Part shown: positions 52,083 through 60,211 of the stretch, one piece after another
How positions within the stretch are numbered: the stretch's first letter is position 1
Layout of the letters: every line of letters starts with the position of its first letter
NCBI RefSeq assembly: GCF_000187245.1
Contig: NC_027862.1
Location: 1,240,001-1,304,000, forward strand
DNA from: Ogataea parapolymorpha DL-1
Taxonomy: Eukaryota; Ascomycota; Pichiomycetes; Pichiales; Pichiaceae
DNA length: 64,000 nucleotides
Reading direction: 5' to 3'
Notes under the pieces: generated by a model
What the model was told of the DNA's origin: nothing
The model's input: the letters and a program-made list of their open reading frames with translations, nothing else
The model's database searches: none
Position numbers and translations under genes: made by a program

Positions 52083-53327
52083 ATGGAGAGACTACAGCAG
52101 ATCAGCAACCATTTGTTTGCCAAACCGGCAGCAGGCGAAAAAAAGGCCAGCGACGTGGTAATCGTGAGCGCGTACAGAACCGCGCTGACCAGAGGCGGCA
52201 AGGGCAAGTTCAAGGACGTCAACTCGGACGAGCTGCTCATGAAGCTTGTTTCCGGGCTTCTGAAAAAGGATAAAATTAATGCTAATTTGATTGAGGAGGT
52301 GGTAGTCGGCAACGTCCTTAATCCTGGCGCCGGAGTGAATGAGCACCGCGCGGCTGTGCTTGCGGCAGGAGTGCCTGCTAGCTCCTCGTTTCTGGCGGTC
52401 AATAGACAGTGTTCCTCGGGGCTGATGGCAATCAACGACATTGCGAACAAAATCCTGGTTGGCCAGATTAAGTGCGGGCTGGCGGCCGGTGTCGAGAGCA
52501 TGTCGAAGAACTACGGGCCCCAGGCTGCACCCAAGATCAGCAAGTGTGTCCAGGACGCAAGCTACGATGCCAAAAGCTGTCTATTGCCAATGGGCACCAC
52601 GAGTGAGAACGTGAACGAGAAATACCACATTAGCAGGGAAGAGCAGGACGAGTTTGCGGCCGCGTCGTACCAGAAAGCAGAAAAAGCAGTCAAAACGGGG
52701 CTGTTCAAGGACGAGATCCTGCCAATCGAGGTCGAGATCGAGCATGACGATGACGATGATGAGGATGAAGCTACGCGCGAAAAAGTCGTCGTTGACACCG
52801 ACGAGGGAACACGACCAAACGTCACAGCACAGTCTCTGGGCAAGTTGCGGCCTGCATTCAAGAAAGACGGCACTTCGCACGCAGGTAATTCGTCGCAGGT
52901 CAGCGATGGTGCTGCTGCGGTGCTGCTCATGCGTCGCGACATGGCAGAGGAGCTGGGTTTGCCGATTTTGGGCAGATACGTTGCCACCACCACTGTGGGA
53001 GTGAGTCCAGACATTATGGGTGTCGGCCCTGCGTATGCGATCCCCAAGCTCCTGAAAGCTTGTGGACTAACTGCCGACCAGATCTCTGTGTTTGAGATCA
53101 ATGAGGCGTTCGCCGGACAGGCGCTATTTAGTCTCCGCTATAACGAGCTTCCACTGGAAAAAGTCAATCCTCGCGGCGGAGCAATAGCCCTTGGACACCC
53201 CCTGGGAGCTACGGGAGCCCGCCAGGTGTGCACGCTATTGCGCGAGCTCTCGCCTGGTCAGATGGGTGTCACGAGTATGTGCATTGCTGGCGGACAGGGC
53301 GCGGCCGCACTATTTATTAGGGAGTAA
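52083..53327 (+). CDS. POT1: Peroxisomal 3-ketoacyl-CoA thiolase (PTS2)
   Basis: Pot1 catalyses the last step of beta-oxidation in peroxisomes. It is 414 aa. The N terminus contains a PTS2, RLQQISNHL (residues 3-11), read by Pex7. Catalytic groups are Cys110 in NRQCSSG, the NEAFAGQ block, His in GGAIALGHPLGATG and the distal Cys in SMCIAGGQG. Near residues 218-233 an acidic run (HDDDDDEDEATREK) enlarges a loop that in S. cerevisiae is short (LPDGSICQSDEG). The ATG is 88 bp from the divergent HOS1 ATG. Confidence 0.96.
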   Translation: MERLQQISNHLFAKPAAGEKKASDVVIVSAYRTALTRGGKGKFKDVNSDELLMKLVSGLLKKDKINANLIEEVVVGNVLNPGAGVNEHRAAVLAAGVPASSSFLAVNRQCSSGLMAINDIANKILVGQIKCGLAAGVESMSKNYGPQAAPKISKCVQDASYDAKSCLLPMGTTSENVNEKYHISREEQDEFAAASYQKAEKAVKTGLFKDEILPIEVEIEHDDDDDEDEATREKVVVDTDEGTRPNVTAQSLGKLRPAFKKDGTSHAGNSSQVSDGAAAVLLMRRDMAEELGLPILGRYVATTTVGVSPDIMGVGPAYAIPKLLKACGLTADQISVFEINEAFAGQALFSLRYNELPLEKVNPRGGAIALGHPLGATGARQVCTLLRELSPGQMGVTSMCIAGGQGAAALFIRE

Positions 53328-53370
53328 GTAGCATTTATTAAATTTATTTTTTAGATTTTTTAAAATCTTC

Positions 53371-54504
53371 ATGTCAGAGAATAAGATCGAACCCAAGCCT
53401 GGTGGAAGAGGGTCTAGAAGGTCATCAAAGAAGCAGAAGGATGGCCAAGATAACCGCAGCTCGCCACAGCTGCTCGAGATCAACAAACTAATCAAAAAGT
53501 TCAAGCCGATCACAGTTAATGGAATACCCGTTAGTTCGCTTTCCAAGCCCCTGGATGAATTCCTGACCATAGCCACCGCCGACAAGTCAAACGACCTGTA
53601 CCTTTCCTTTCTCTTAAAACCCTCGGATCCTGACTTTCCCTACGATCTGGACTTTCTGAACCTCTCGCTCTGCATCCCTGGCACATACCCATACAAAGGC
53701 AAAACCCCGTCGCTTGTGGTTCTCAACGACGACATTCCGCGAGGATACAGTGTGAATGTGGAGATCGGGTTTCGCGAGATTGCCACGCTTGCAATGGAGC
53801 GAAGGAAAAAGAGGCCTGTAGAGTCTGAGCTCCAGTTGGTGTCCGGCAACGACTTGCTAAGCATGGTGTTGACCCTGGACAAATATTTGGAGAGGTTTCT
53901 GTCTATGGAGAAGAAAGACACCATTAAGTTTGTGAAGACAATAAGGAAAGAGGCTAAGCCGCAAAAACAGGATAGGAAGGAAAAGGAGAAGCCCGTGGAA
54001 AACTCGTTACGGGCTGCAGAGATAGACAGATTTCTCACAAGGCTGCAGTCTCTTCAAATAAATCTGTTCAAGGAGACCAACCAGAACTCGATCTACAAGT
54101 TTGAGCTGCCGTTCGAGGACGACGCGTTCACCATCGCCATAGACAATCTCCAGGACATTGTGATCCAGAGACTTGCTGTGAAACTCAGCATACCGAAAGA
54201 TTATCTCGTGAACGAAAAACGAGGAATTAAACTAGAAATAGATCTTTCCAACAGCAGCAACATGCAACTGATCAACTCCATCGAAGACAAGAACCTCAAG
54301 CTGATATTCGGCAAGCTAATCAGCAACATGAACGCCAACTTCAGCCATGCGTCTGTGGAAATGGTGAAAGCGAAAAACACTAGTCTCACGTCGCAAATCA
54401 ACATGTTTGTGCAGAACATCGAAAAGTTCCTTCGTCCGCCCGCGGACTTTGCTCGCTGGCTGGGAGCCAACGAGACGCTTAACGAGGAACTACAGGCTGC
54501 ATAG
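53371..54504 (+). CDS. Protein with RWD-like fold, function unknown
   Basis: The protein is 377 aa. The N terminus is basic and disordered (RGSRRSSKKQKDGQD). Residues about 60-150 contain YLSFLLKPSDPDFPYDLDFLNLSLCIPGTYPYKGKTPSLVVLN, with the Y-x-P and Pro-rich turn reminiscent of RWD/UBC-like folds. A Lys-rich linker (about 190-215) is followed by a second alpha/beta region (KFELPFEDDAFTIAIDNLQDIVIQRLAVKL) and a helical C terminus (about 320-377). RWD domains often mediate ubiquitin-pathway or ribosome-quality-control contacts, but no catalytic residues are seen. I do not assign a gene name. Confidence 0.7.
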   Translation: MSENKIEPKPGGRGSRRSSKKQKDGQDNRSSPQLLEINKLIKKFKPITVNGIPVSSLSKPLDEFLTIATADKSNDLYLSFLLKPSDPDFPYDLDFLNLSLCIPGTYPYKGKTPSLVVLNDDIPRGYSVNVEIGFREIATLAMERRKKRPVESELQLVSGNDLLSMVLTLDKYLERFLSMEKKDTIKFVKTIRKEAKPQKQDRKEKEKPVENSLRAAEIDRFLTRLQSLQINLFKETNQNSIYKFELPFEDDAFTIAIDNLQDIVIQRLAVKLSIPKDYLVNEKRGIKLEIDLSNSSNMQLINSIEDKNLKLIFGKLISNMNANFSHASVEMVKAKNTSLTSQINMFVQNIEKFLRPPADFARWLGANETLNEELQAA

Positions 54505-54571
54505 ATGTGGTGTACGGATGTGTAAAAAATATACATGAAACAGATCGAAAAGTAAACAGTCTCACATCATT

Positions 54572-57500
54572 ATGAGCATCGACCGCTGCTGGCAATTCTT
54601 TCAAATTGCCCAGCCCACGAATGGCACGCAGATGTCCCCCACGAGAGCCACTGTGAGTTCTGCGAATGTTGTCAATTTGGGTCTGGGTCTTGCTGGTCGG
54701 GGCCTGGAATCAGGGCTCGAGCCAGGTTTCAGGCCTTCGAAACCAGATGCCCCTCTTGTGAGCCAGTTTACCTCCAAATTGCGCAACAAGATCATGCTTC
54801 AGCGCGATTTCGAGACTCTTGAGTCGATGCTTGCCGATTTTGACCGCAACAAAGGCTGGATCTCAGAGTTTGTGCAAAAAGGAGGTCTGGAGCTGCTAGC
54901 GATCAACGTGGGCGAGCTCAGACGGGACAAGGATGAGTGGGTAGATCTTGAGTTTCTAGCATTGACATGTATGAAGCATATTGTCTCTTGTTGCAGCGAA
55001 GTCATTGACAGGATGAACTACGACGTGATAACTCTGATTGTATCATCTTTGATCTCTCCCAGCGTGGTAACGCGGAATCTGACAACTGGCATGCTCACGC
55101 TAGTGATTGCACACCGAGCCTCCAGTGCAAAACAAATTCTGAACGCTATAGCAAAGACTATCGGCGTTGGATCGTGGATATCTGCTGCGTGCTCCATGGT
55201 GAGCGAGCTATGGGCCAATCGCAGTCAGACGGCATCTTTTCGGTCGAGTCCTGCATATCTTGCAAACGAATATGCTTTACTAACCACCTTCCTAATGCTC
55301 TCTGTGGTTACGGCGACGAAAAATGTGCGACGCCATCTAGAACAGCATGGTCTTCTGTCTTTTTTCGAACTTGCTGGAAAACTAAACAATAGCGCGATCA
55401 ACGACCTAGTGCGAAACTACTTTGAGCACGAGGACGAGCCCAGCGACTCTTTGCAGCCCGAAACTGGGTATTTCGAGAATCCCAGTCTGGAGCGTCATGC
55501 CCGTGAGATTCTACGCTCGCTGTCGTTTCTTAGCCAGACAAGACCACCACACGAAGCAGAACGCTACTTCCGCCTGATCAGCCTTCTGGTTAGCCATATA
55601 AGCCAGATGAAGAGCATTGGCGACGAGAACCTGTCATTCTCAATCCAGCTGATTCTAGATCGTTTAAGCTCAGATGAGGTCGCAATGCGCGCGACGACCG
55701 AGTCGCGCCATGCCTTGAAACTGCTAAGAGAGTATAAAAAAGAAATCAGTTCGTTGCAGCACGAAATAGAGACTCTGCGCAAATTGCGTCGTCCCTTGGT
55801 GAGGATCAATGGGATGGAAAATAGGGGAAAAAGCGAGAACAGCAAAGTTGGCCACAGACAAGAAAGGCTTGCTGCAAAGGAAATTAGAGAACCGGACGCA
55901 ACTTCTACAAATGGCTCCGTCAGGGTTTCTAGCTCAAGTCCTTCCAGAGCAAGCAACTCTGGTGGCAGCTATTTTGAGCCATACGATGATTACAAAATCA
56001 ACTCGCCAGAACACCCAAAAGACACCAATTTTGTTGTTGCTTCGCCAAATAGCATAGCTCCGCCATTGCCGCCGTTCCTTCAACTTAAAGGTCCGGCTTC
56101 CATCGATGCACCGCCGCCACCGCCACCGCCACCGCCACCACCCTCGTTCCTGAAACCTGCCCCTCCAACACCCCCGATACCAACTTCTGCTCCTGCTCCT
56201 CCGCCGCCCCCTTCGTTTCTGAAACCGGCAGCGGCAGGGCCGCCTGTGCCGCCGCCGCTCCCCAAAATGTCCACCTCCGATCCCCAGAAGCTAGGCAAAC
56301 GAAAAGATGACACACCAAAACCGGTTCTGCGAAGACCAACGTCCAAACTGAAACAAGTGCATTGGGACAAGCTGGACGACGTGTCCAATACAATCTGGAA
56401 GACTGTGGATGACGCGGCCCTGGCATCGAAGCTGGAGGAACTGGGCGTTTTGGACGATCTGGAGAGCCAGTTCTATGCTGTCGAGACTAAAGCGTTCAAG
56501 CCCAAAGCTGTGGTAGCCAAGAACACCAAACGGAGCTTTTTGTCCCGCGACCTGCAGCAGCAGTTTGGAATTAATCTGTACCAGTTTAGTGGGCTACCGG
56601 AGATGGACTTTGTGGCCAAAGTGCTCCGATGCGATCGCAGCCTGGTACAGAACTCGAGTTTAGTGGACTTTTTCTGCAACGACGCGCTGACGGAGATTTC
56701 GCCGAATCTGATGCGAGATTTTGCTCCGTATTCGACAAACTACATCCAGAATCACAAGCCCAAGAAGGACCCAGCAGAGCTCGACCGTCTGGACAGAATA
56801 TATTTGGAATTGTGCTTCAATTTGCGCCATTACTGGACAGAAAGGTCCAAATGCATTTCAGTGTGCTACAACTACGAACGCGATCTAGAGGATCTGGGCC
56901 GCGACCTGCAGGTGTTGGAGAATGCTGTGGAGGAGGTCCGTGAGTCCACATCTTTGGTTCAGGTTCTGTATATCATCAGGGGTCTGGGCAACTTCATGAA
57001 CGATGCATCGAAATCGGCCAACGGGTTCAAGCTCAGCACCCTTCAAAGACTCAAATATCTAAAGGATTCGAAAAATACCACTACTTTGCTTAACTACATT
57101 GAGAAAGTGATCAGAACGCGGTTCAGTGAGTACGCGAATTTTGCAGACGAGATCAGCGCCGTCCACAAGGCCCACAATATCTCGATAGATACTCTAGCAA
57201 GCGAATTCAGAGAGCTGCTGCGCAACGTCGAGTCTTGCAACAAGGCGCTCACGGACGGGTGTTTAAGCGACCCCACGAAGCTGCACCCTGACGACCGCAT
57301 TGTGAGCTTTGCCAAGTCGCGGATCGCTGTGGCACAGACCAAAATGAGAGAATTTGACACTAAGCTAACGAGCGTTATTGACAGTTTTGACGAGCTGATG
57401 GAAAAATTCGGGGAACGCGTTAAAGACGAAAGCGCGCGCGGCTCGTTCTTCTCCAAGTTCAAACTATTTGTGGACGATTACAGAAAAGCCCAGGCTGACA

Positions 57501-57880
57501 ACGCCCGCCTGGAAGAGGAAGAGAGAGCGTACGAAAAACGGAAGCGCATGATGGAGGAGTTTAAGAAAAGCAAGTGCGAGCAGGACCAGCCGCAGGACAA
57601 CTTGATAGAATCGCTGCTGGACCAACTGCGCACACAGAAACCGACCACAAAGGCGCCGTCTGTACCTTTGGAAGTGCCCGAGCACGCGGAAACGCAGGAT
57701 ATCAGTGCCAAGGCGTTGCAAATACTGCAAAATCTGCCTCGGCTCGACGACGTGCCTGACCTGCCGCCCTCTACGCCTCCACGACAAAGCTCGTCTACAG
57801 AGGGCTCGCCAGACAAGCTGAGCATGATCCCGTATCTCATCACAGAAACTCTGAGCCCGAGCAAGGGGAAAGACAACTGA
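54572..57880 (+). CDS. BNR1: Formin (Bnr1/Bni1 type)
   Basis: Formins nucleate unbranched actin cables. The protein is 1102 aa. Residues about 65-370 form the armadillo FH3 region (LRNKIMLQRDFETLESMLADFDRN, GLELLAINVGELRR). FH1 at about 490-560 has three poly-Pro runs. FH2 at about 585-985 includes LKQVHWDKLDD, the Lys-rich FKPKAVVAKNTKRSFLS, LIRGLGNFMND-type core and KLSTLQRLKYLKDSKNTTTLL. A DAD-like NLIESLLDQLR lies near 1010. Compared with S. cerevisiae Bni1 (1953 aa) and Bnr1 (1375 aa) the N terminus before FH3 is very short. The size favours the Bnr1 name; it could be the sole formin or one of two. Confidence 0.85.
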   Translation: MSIDRCWQFFQIAQPTNGTQMSPTRATVSSANVVNLGLGLAGRGLESGLEPGFRPSKPDAPLVSQFTSKLRNKIMLQRDFETLESMLADFDRNKGWISEFVQKGGLELLAINVGELRRDKDEWVDLEFLALTCMKHIVSCCSEVIDRMNYDVITLIVSSLISPSVVTRNLTTGMLTLVIAHRASSAKQILNAIAKTIGVGSWISAACSMVSELWANRSQTASFRSSPAYLANEYALLTTFLMLSVVTATKNVRRHLEQHGLLSFFELAGKLNNSAINDLVRNYFEHEDEPSDSLQPETGYFENPSLERHAREILRSLSFLSQTRPPHEAERYFRLISLLVSHISQMKSIGDENLSFSIQLILDRLSSDEVAMRATTESRHALKLLREYKKEISSLQHEIETLRKLRRPLVRINGMENRGKSENSKVGHRQERLAAKEIREPDATSTNGSVRVSSSSPSRASNSGGSYFEPYDDYKINSPEHPKDTNFVVASPNSIAPPLPPFLQLKGPASIDAPPPPPPPPPPPSFLKPAPPTPPIPTSAPAPPPPPSFLKPAAAGPPVPPPLPKMSTSDPQKLGKRKDDTPKPVLRRPTSKLKQVHWDKLDDVSNTIWKTVDDAALASKLEELGVLDDLESQFYAVETKAFKPKAVVAKNTKRSFLSRDLQQQFGINLYQFSGLPEMDFVAKVLRCDRSLVQNSSLVDFFCNDALTEISPNLMRDFAPYSTNYIQNHKPKKDPAELDRLDRIYLELCFNLRHYWTERSKCISVCYNYERDLEDLGRDLQVLENAVEEVRESTSLVQVLYIIRGLGNFMNDASKSANGFKLSTLQRLKYLKDSKNTTTLLNYIEKVIRTRFSEYANFADEISAVHKAHNISIDTLASEFRELLRNVESCNKALTDGCLSDPTKLHPDDRIVSFAKSRIAVAQTKMREFDTKLTSVIDSFDELMEKFGERVKDESARGSFFSKFKLFVDDYRKAQADNARLEEEERAYEKRKRMMEEFKKSKCEQDQPQDNLIESLLDQLRTQKPTTKAPSVPLEVPEHAETQDISAKALQILQNLPRLDDVPDLPPSTPPRQSSSTEGSPDKLSMIPYLITETLSPSKGKDN

Positions 57881-57927
57881 TGCATTATCATTACATAGCA
57901 TTTATAAATTTGCACTTTGCAGACGCA

Positions 57928-59340
57928 TTATGCGGATGGCTTGATAGAGAGGTCGATTTTACGGAGCAAAAACAGGCCCAGCAGAGCGCCAAAAATGTAG
58001 ACAGCCGCGGTGACCGGTTTGCGCAGCATGCCGGCTAGCCCGTACTCGTATTCGATCAGGATGTCCACGTTTCTCATCTCGTCCACCAGGTTCTCAAGCA
58101 CAAAAGTGACCTGCGTGTGGCCGGTCGTAATGTCGAGGTACGAAAACTTGTGGTCGATCTTCCACTCCTTGAGGTTCAGGATGTCGTCGAACCCGACAAA
58201 CTTGGCGCCTTCCGGCAGGAAGAACGAGATTTCGACTCTGTCGTAGGTAGCATCGTTCAGACCGTCCAGTAGCGGCACACGAAGCACGTGGAGGTCGCCC
58301 TCGCTTTTTAAAAACTTCGACAGTGGACTGGTCCAGCCGACGGTGAAGTTGTAGTTCCAGCCTCCAAAAATAGGAAATCTCGGCTTGAGCACGAGCTCGT
58401 TGTTGTGGAACAGCGAGGTGCTCACGTTTCCGACCTTGTCCACGAAATACACCTCCGACGTCTCAACCTTCGGGAGTGGAATCTGGATCGATGTGATGAC
58501 TGGAGAAGGCCTCATTGTGTATCTCCCATTCATCCAGTCCACTCTGGAGAAGCCCTTGTCCAGCTGGATACCCTTGTTTGTGAGCTCGTAGTACTCCTCC
58601 AATTGCAGCGAGTCGCTCCAGTGCGACACCCAGATATCTCTCTTGAGCAAATTGACGAACGGCAAGGGCTGGTTTTTGGTGAAAATGAGCGCCAATGGCA
58701 GGTTACTCAAAGGCTTGAATGTTTTTTGGTACGGTCCGTACACCAGGAACGGGTCTCTGCCTGAGGCTTTGAACTCTTCTGGATCGACGTCGCTTGGCAG
58801 CTCCAGTGTCATTTCCTGAGGCTTGTTGGCCCCGAGGATCTTGAGCTCGTAGCTCAGGGTATCGTAGGCCGAGAGCGCAAGTTTGGTAGTCTTGAAGAAA
58901 AGTCGCTGTTCGGCACCCATAGGGCCTTTTTCTGGAGCCGGCTCGAGCTGGTTGGTCAGCACGTACGACACTGTGATGTGGATCTGCGATTTTGGCGCAA
59001 TTGGATACGGCAATTCTATTTTGTAGTAGACAACATCCGGCGACGATAGTTCAGGCACACGTTGGGCCTGGAGCAGTGGATCCTGCTGTCTAGGCACCTC
59101 CAAAGTGGCAATAAACAGAGCAACGTCATCCCTGACAAAGCCAGGAACGGCAAAGTAGTACTCGCTGGTGGGTTCCGGGGCTATGTTTCGGGCATGGATG
59201 ACATGGCGTTCCTTGACGTAAGACTTGAGCACGTCGACGAGTCTCTCATACTTCACGTTCTCCCAGCTTTGTGGAGGAGCCTGTGCGTGGACAGCAAGGA
59301 GAAACGAGCAAATGAGCGCAACAAGCGGGAACAGTCTCAT
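57928..59340 (-). CDS. OST1: Oligosaccharyltransferase subunit Ost1 (ribophorin I)
   Basis: Ost1 is a subunit of the OST complex that N-glycosylates nascent chains in the ER. It is 470 aa (S. cerevisiae 476). A signal peptide (MRLFPLVALICSFLLAVHAQA, cleavage about 20-22) precedes a luminal domain with ribophorin I blocks (EYYFAVPG, VYYKIELPYPIAPKSQIHI, WVSHWSDSLQLEEYYELTNKG) and one C-terminal membrane helix (VTAAVYIFGALLGLFLL). The start is the ATG at 59340; the frame is open seven codons further, but only from a TTG. Confidence 0.95.
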   Translation of the reverse strand: MRLFPLVALICSFLLAVHAQAPPQSWENVKYERLVDVLKSYVKERHVIHARNIAPEPTSEYYFAVPGFVRDDVALFIATLEVPRQQDPLLQAQRVPELSSPDVVYYKIELPYPIAPKSQIHITVSYVLTNQLEPAPEKGPMGAEQRLFFKTTKLALSAYDTLSYELKILGANKPQEMTLELPSDVDPEEFKASGRDPFLVYGPYQKTFKPLSNLPLALIFTKNQPLPFVNLLKRDIWVSHWSDSLQLEEYYELTNKGIQLDKGFSRVDWMNGRYTMRPSPVITSIQIPLPKVETSEVYFVDKVGNVSTSLFHNNELVLKPRFPIFGGWNYNFTVGWTSPLSKFLKSEGDLHVLRVPLLDGLNDATYDRVEISFFLPEGAKFVGFDDILNLKEWKIDHKFSYLDITTGHTQVTFVLENLVDEMRNVDILIEYEYGLAGMLRKPVTAAVYIFGALLGLFLLRKIDLSIKPSA

Positions 59341-59376
59341 TAGTATATATATATTGAACAAGCTAAATATTTTTCG

Positions 59377-60147
59377 TCATGACACGTTGGAGCGCAGATC
59401 GACGCGTCGGTCCGAGTCGATCGAGATAAGCTCGTCGTCGCTGAGCATGTCGGGGTCCTGGGTGTACATTGAGCTCGACGCTCGCGAGCGCAGCAGCGTG
59501 GGAGCCAGCGTGGATATCACCGACTGGTTGGGGTCCTTGTGGAGGTCATCGAGACGGTACATATTGCCCATGCGGTTATCGAGCAACAGATACTCCTCAC
59601 GTGACGTGATGGTCCTTCGTGTGATGCACAGCATCGTGCCGCAGATGGCAGTGCACAAGGCAGACATCAGGATTGTCCAGCCGCACCATTCGAGGTGCGG
59701 GATGAACAGAATGAGGTCGACGAGAAAGGATAGCAAAGACAGCAGGAAGGTGGGCAGGGACCACAGAAGCACAGTCAGCAGGAACTTGGAGGAGCTGGAG
59801 AAGCGTGGATTGAGCAGCAGGAGCGTCAGCGTCATCTGGATAAAGGTGAATATGAGCGAGATGGGATGCACGACCAGGAGATAGCTAATGCTGTGTCTTG
59901 CGTTAGAGGGCAGCGAGAAGCCCCCCAAATTCGTGAGCTGGGACGGGTTATAGCCCAGACTGGGTTCTGTGCACGAGTTCGCGTCGCAGAGGCCGAAAAC
60001 CCCAAATTTGTAGCCCTCGAACTTGCAGAGGTAGATCGACTGTGTGAGCGGGACGGACAGTAAAGCTATGAGCTGAAACAAAAATGACAGCAGCAACAGA
60101 CTGGACTGAACAATGACCAGTTTTCGCTGGAACGATGTTTTCAACAT
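59377..60147 (-). CDS. RIM9: PalI/Rim9-family membrane protein of pH signalling
   Basis: Rim9/PalI assists the ambient-pH sensor Rim21 at the plasma membrane in the Rim101 pathway. It is 256 aa with four hydrophobic helices (about 9-32, 85-108, 115-142, 150-175). The first extracellular loop has the SUR7/PalI hallmark GVFGLCDANSC with paired Cys and an adjacent YNPSQL. The cytosolic tail is Ser/Asp-rich. Other SUR7-family members are possible, but the size and the GxxGxC...C loop fit Rim9 best. The ATG at 60147 overlaps a 3-codon upstream ORF (60152-60141). Confidence 0.78.
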   Translation of the reverse strand: MLKTSFQRKLVIVQSSLLLLSFLFQLIALLSVPLTQSIYLCKFEGYKFGVFGLCDANSCTEPSLGYNPSQLTNLGGFSLPSNARHSISYLLVVHPISLIFTFIQMTLTLLLLNPRFSSSSKFLLTVLLWSLPTFLLSLLSFLVDLILFIPHLEWCGWTILMSALCTAICGTMLCITRRTITSREEYLLLDNRMGNMYRLDDLHKDPNQSVISTLAPTLLRSRASSSMYTQDPDMLSDDELISIDSDRRVDLRSNVS

Positions 60148-60211
60148 GTCATAGGGGCATAGGTAATTAATTTTTGACTTTATTTTTTTAACACTGCCTC
60201 TAAAATTTTTT

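Noticed and set aside
51995..52501. N-terminal extension of HOS1 over POT1
   Set aside because: The frame stays open by chance on the strand opposite POT1; HDAC homology begins at the ATG at 51994.
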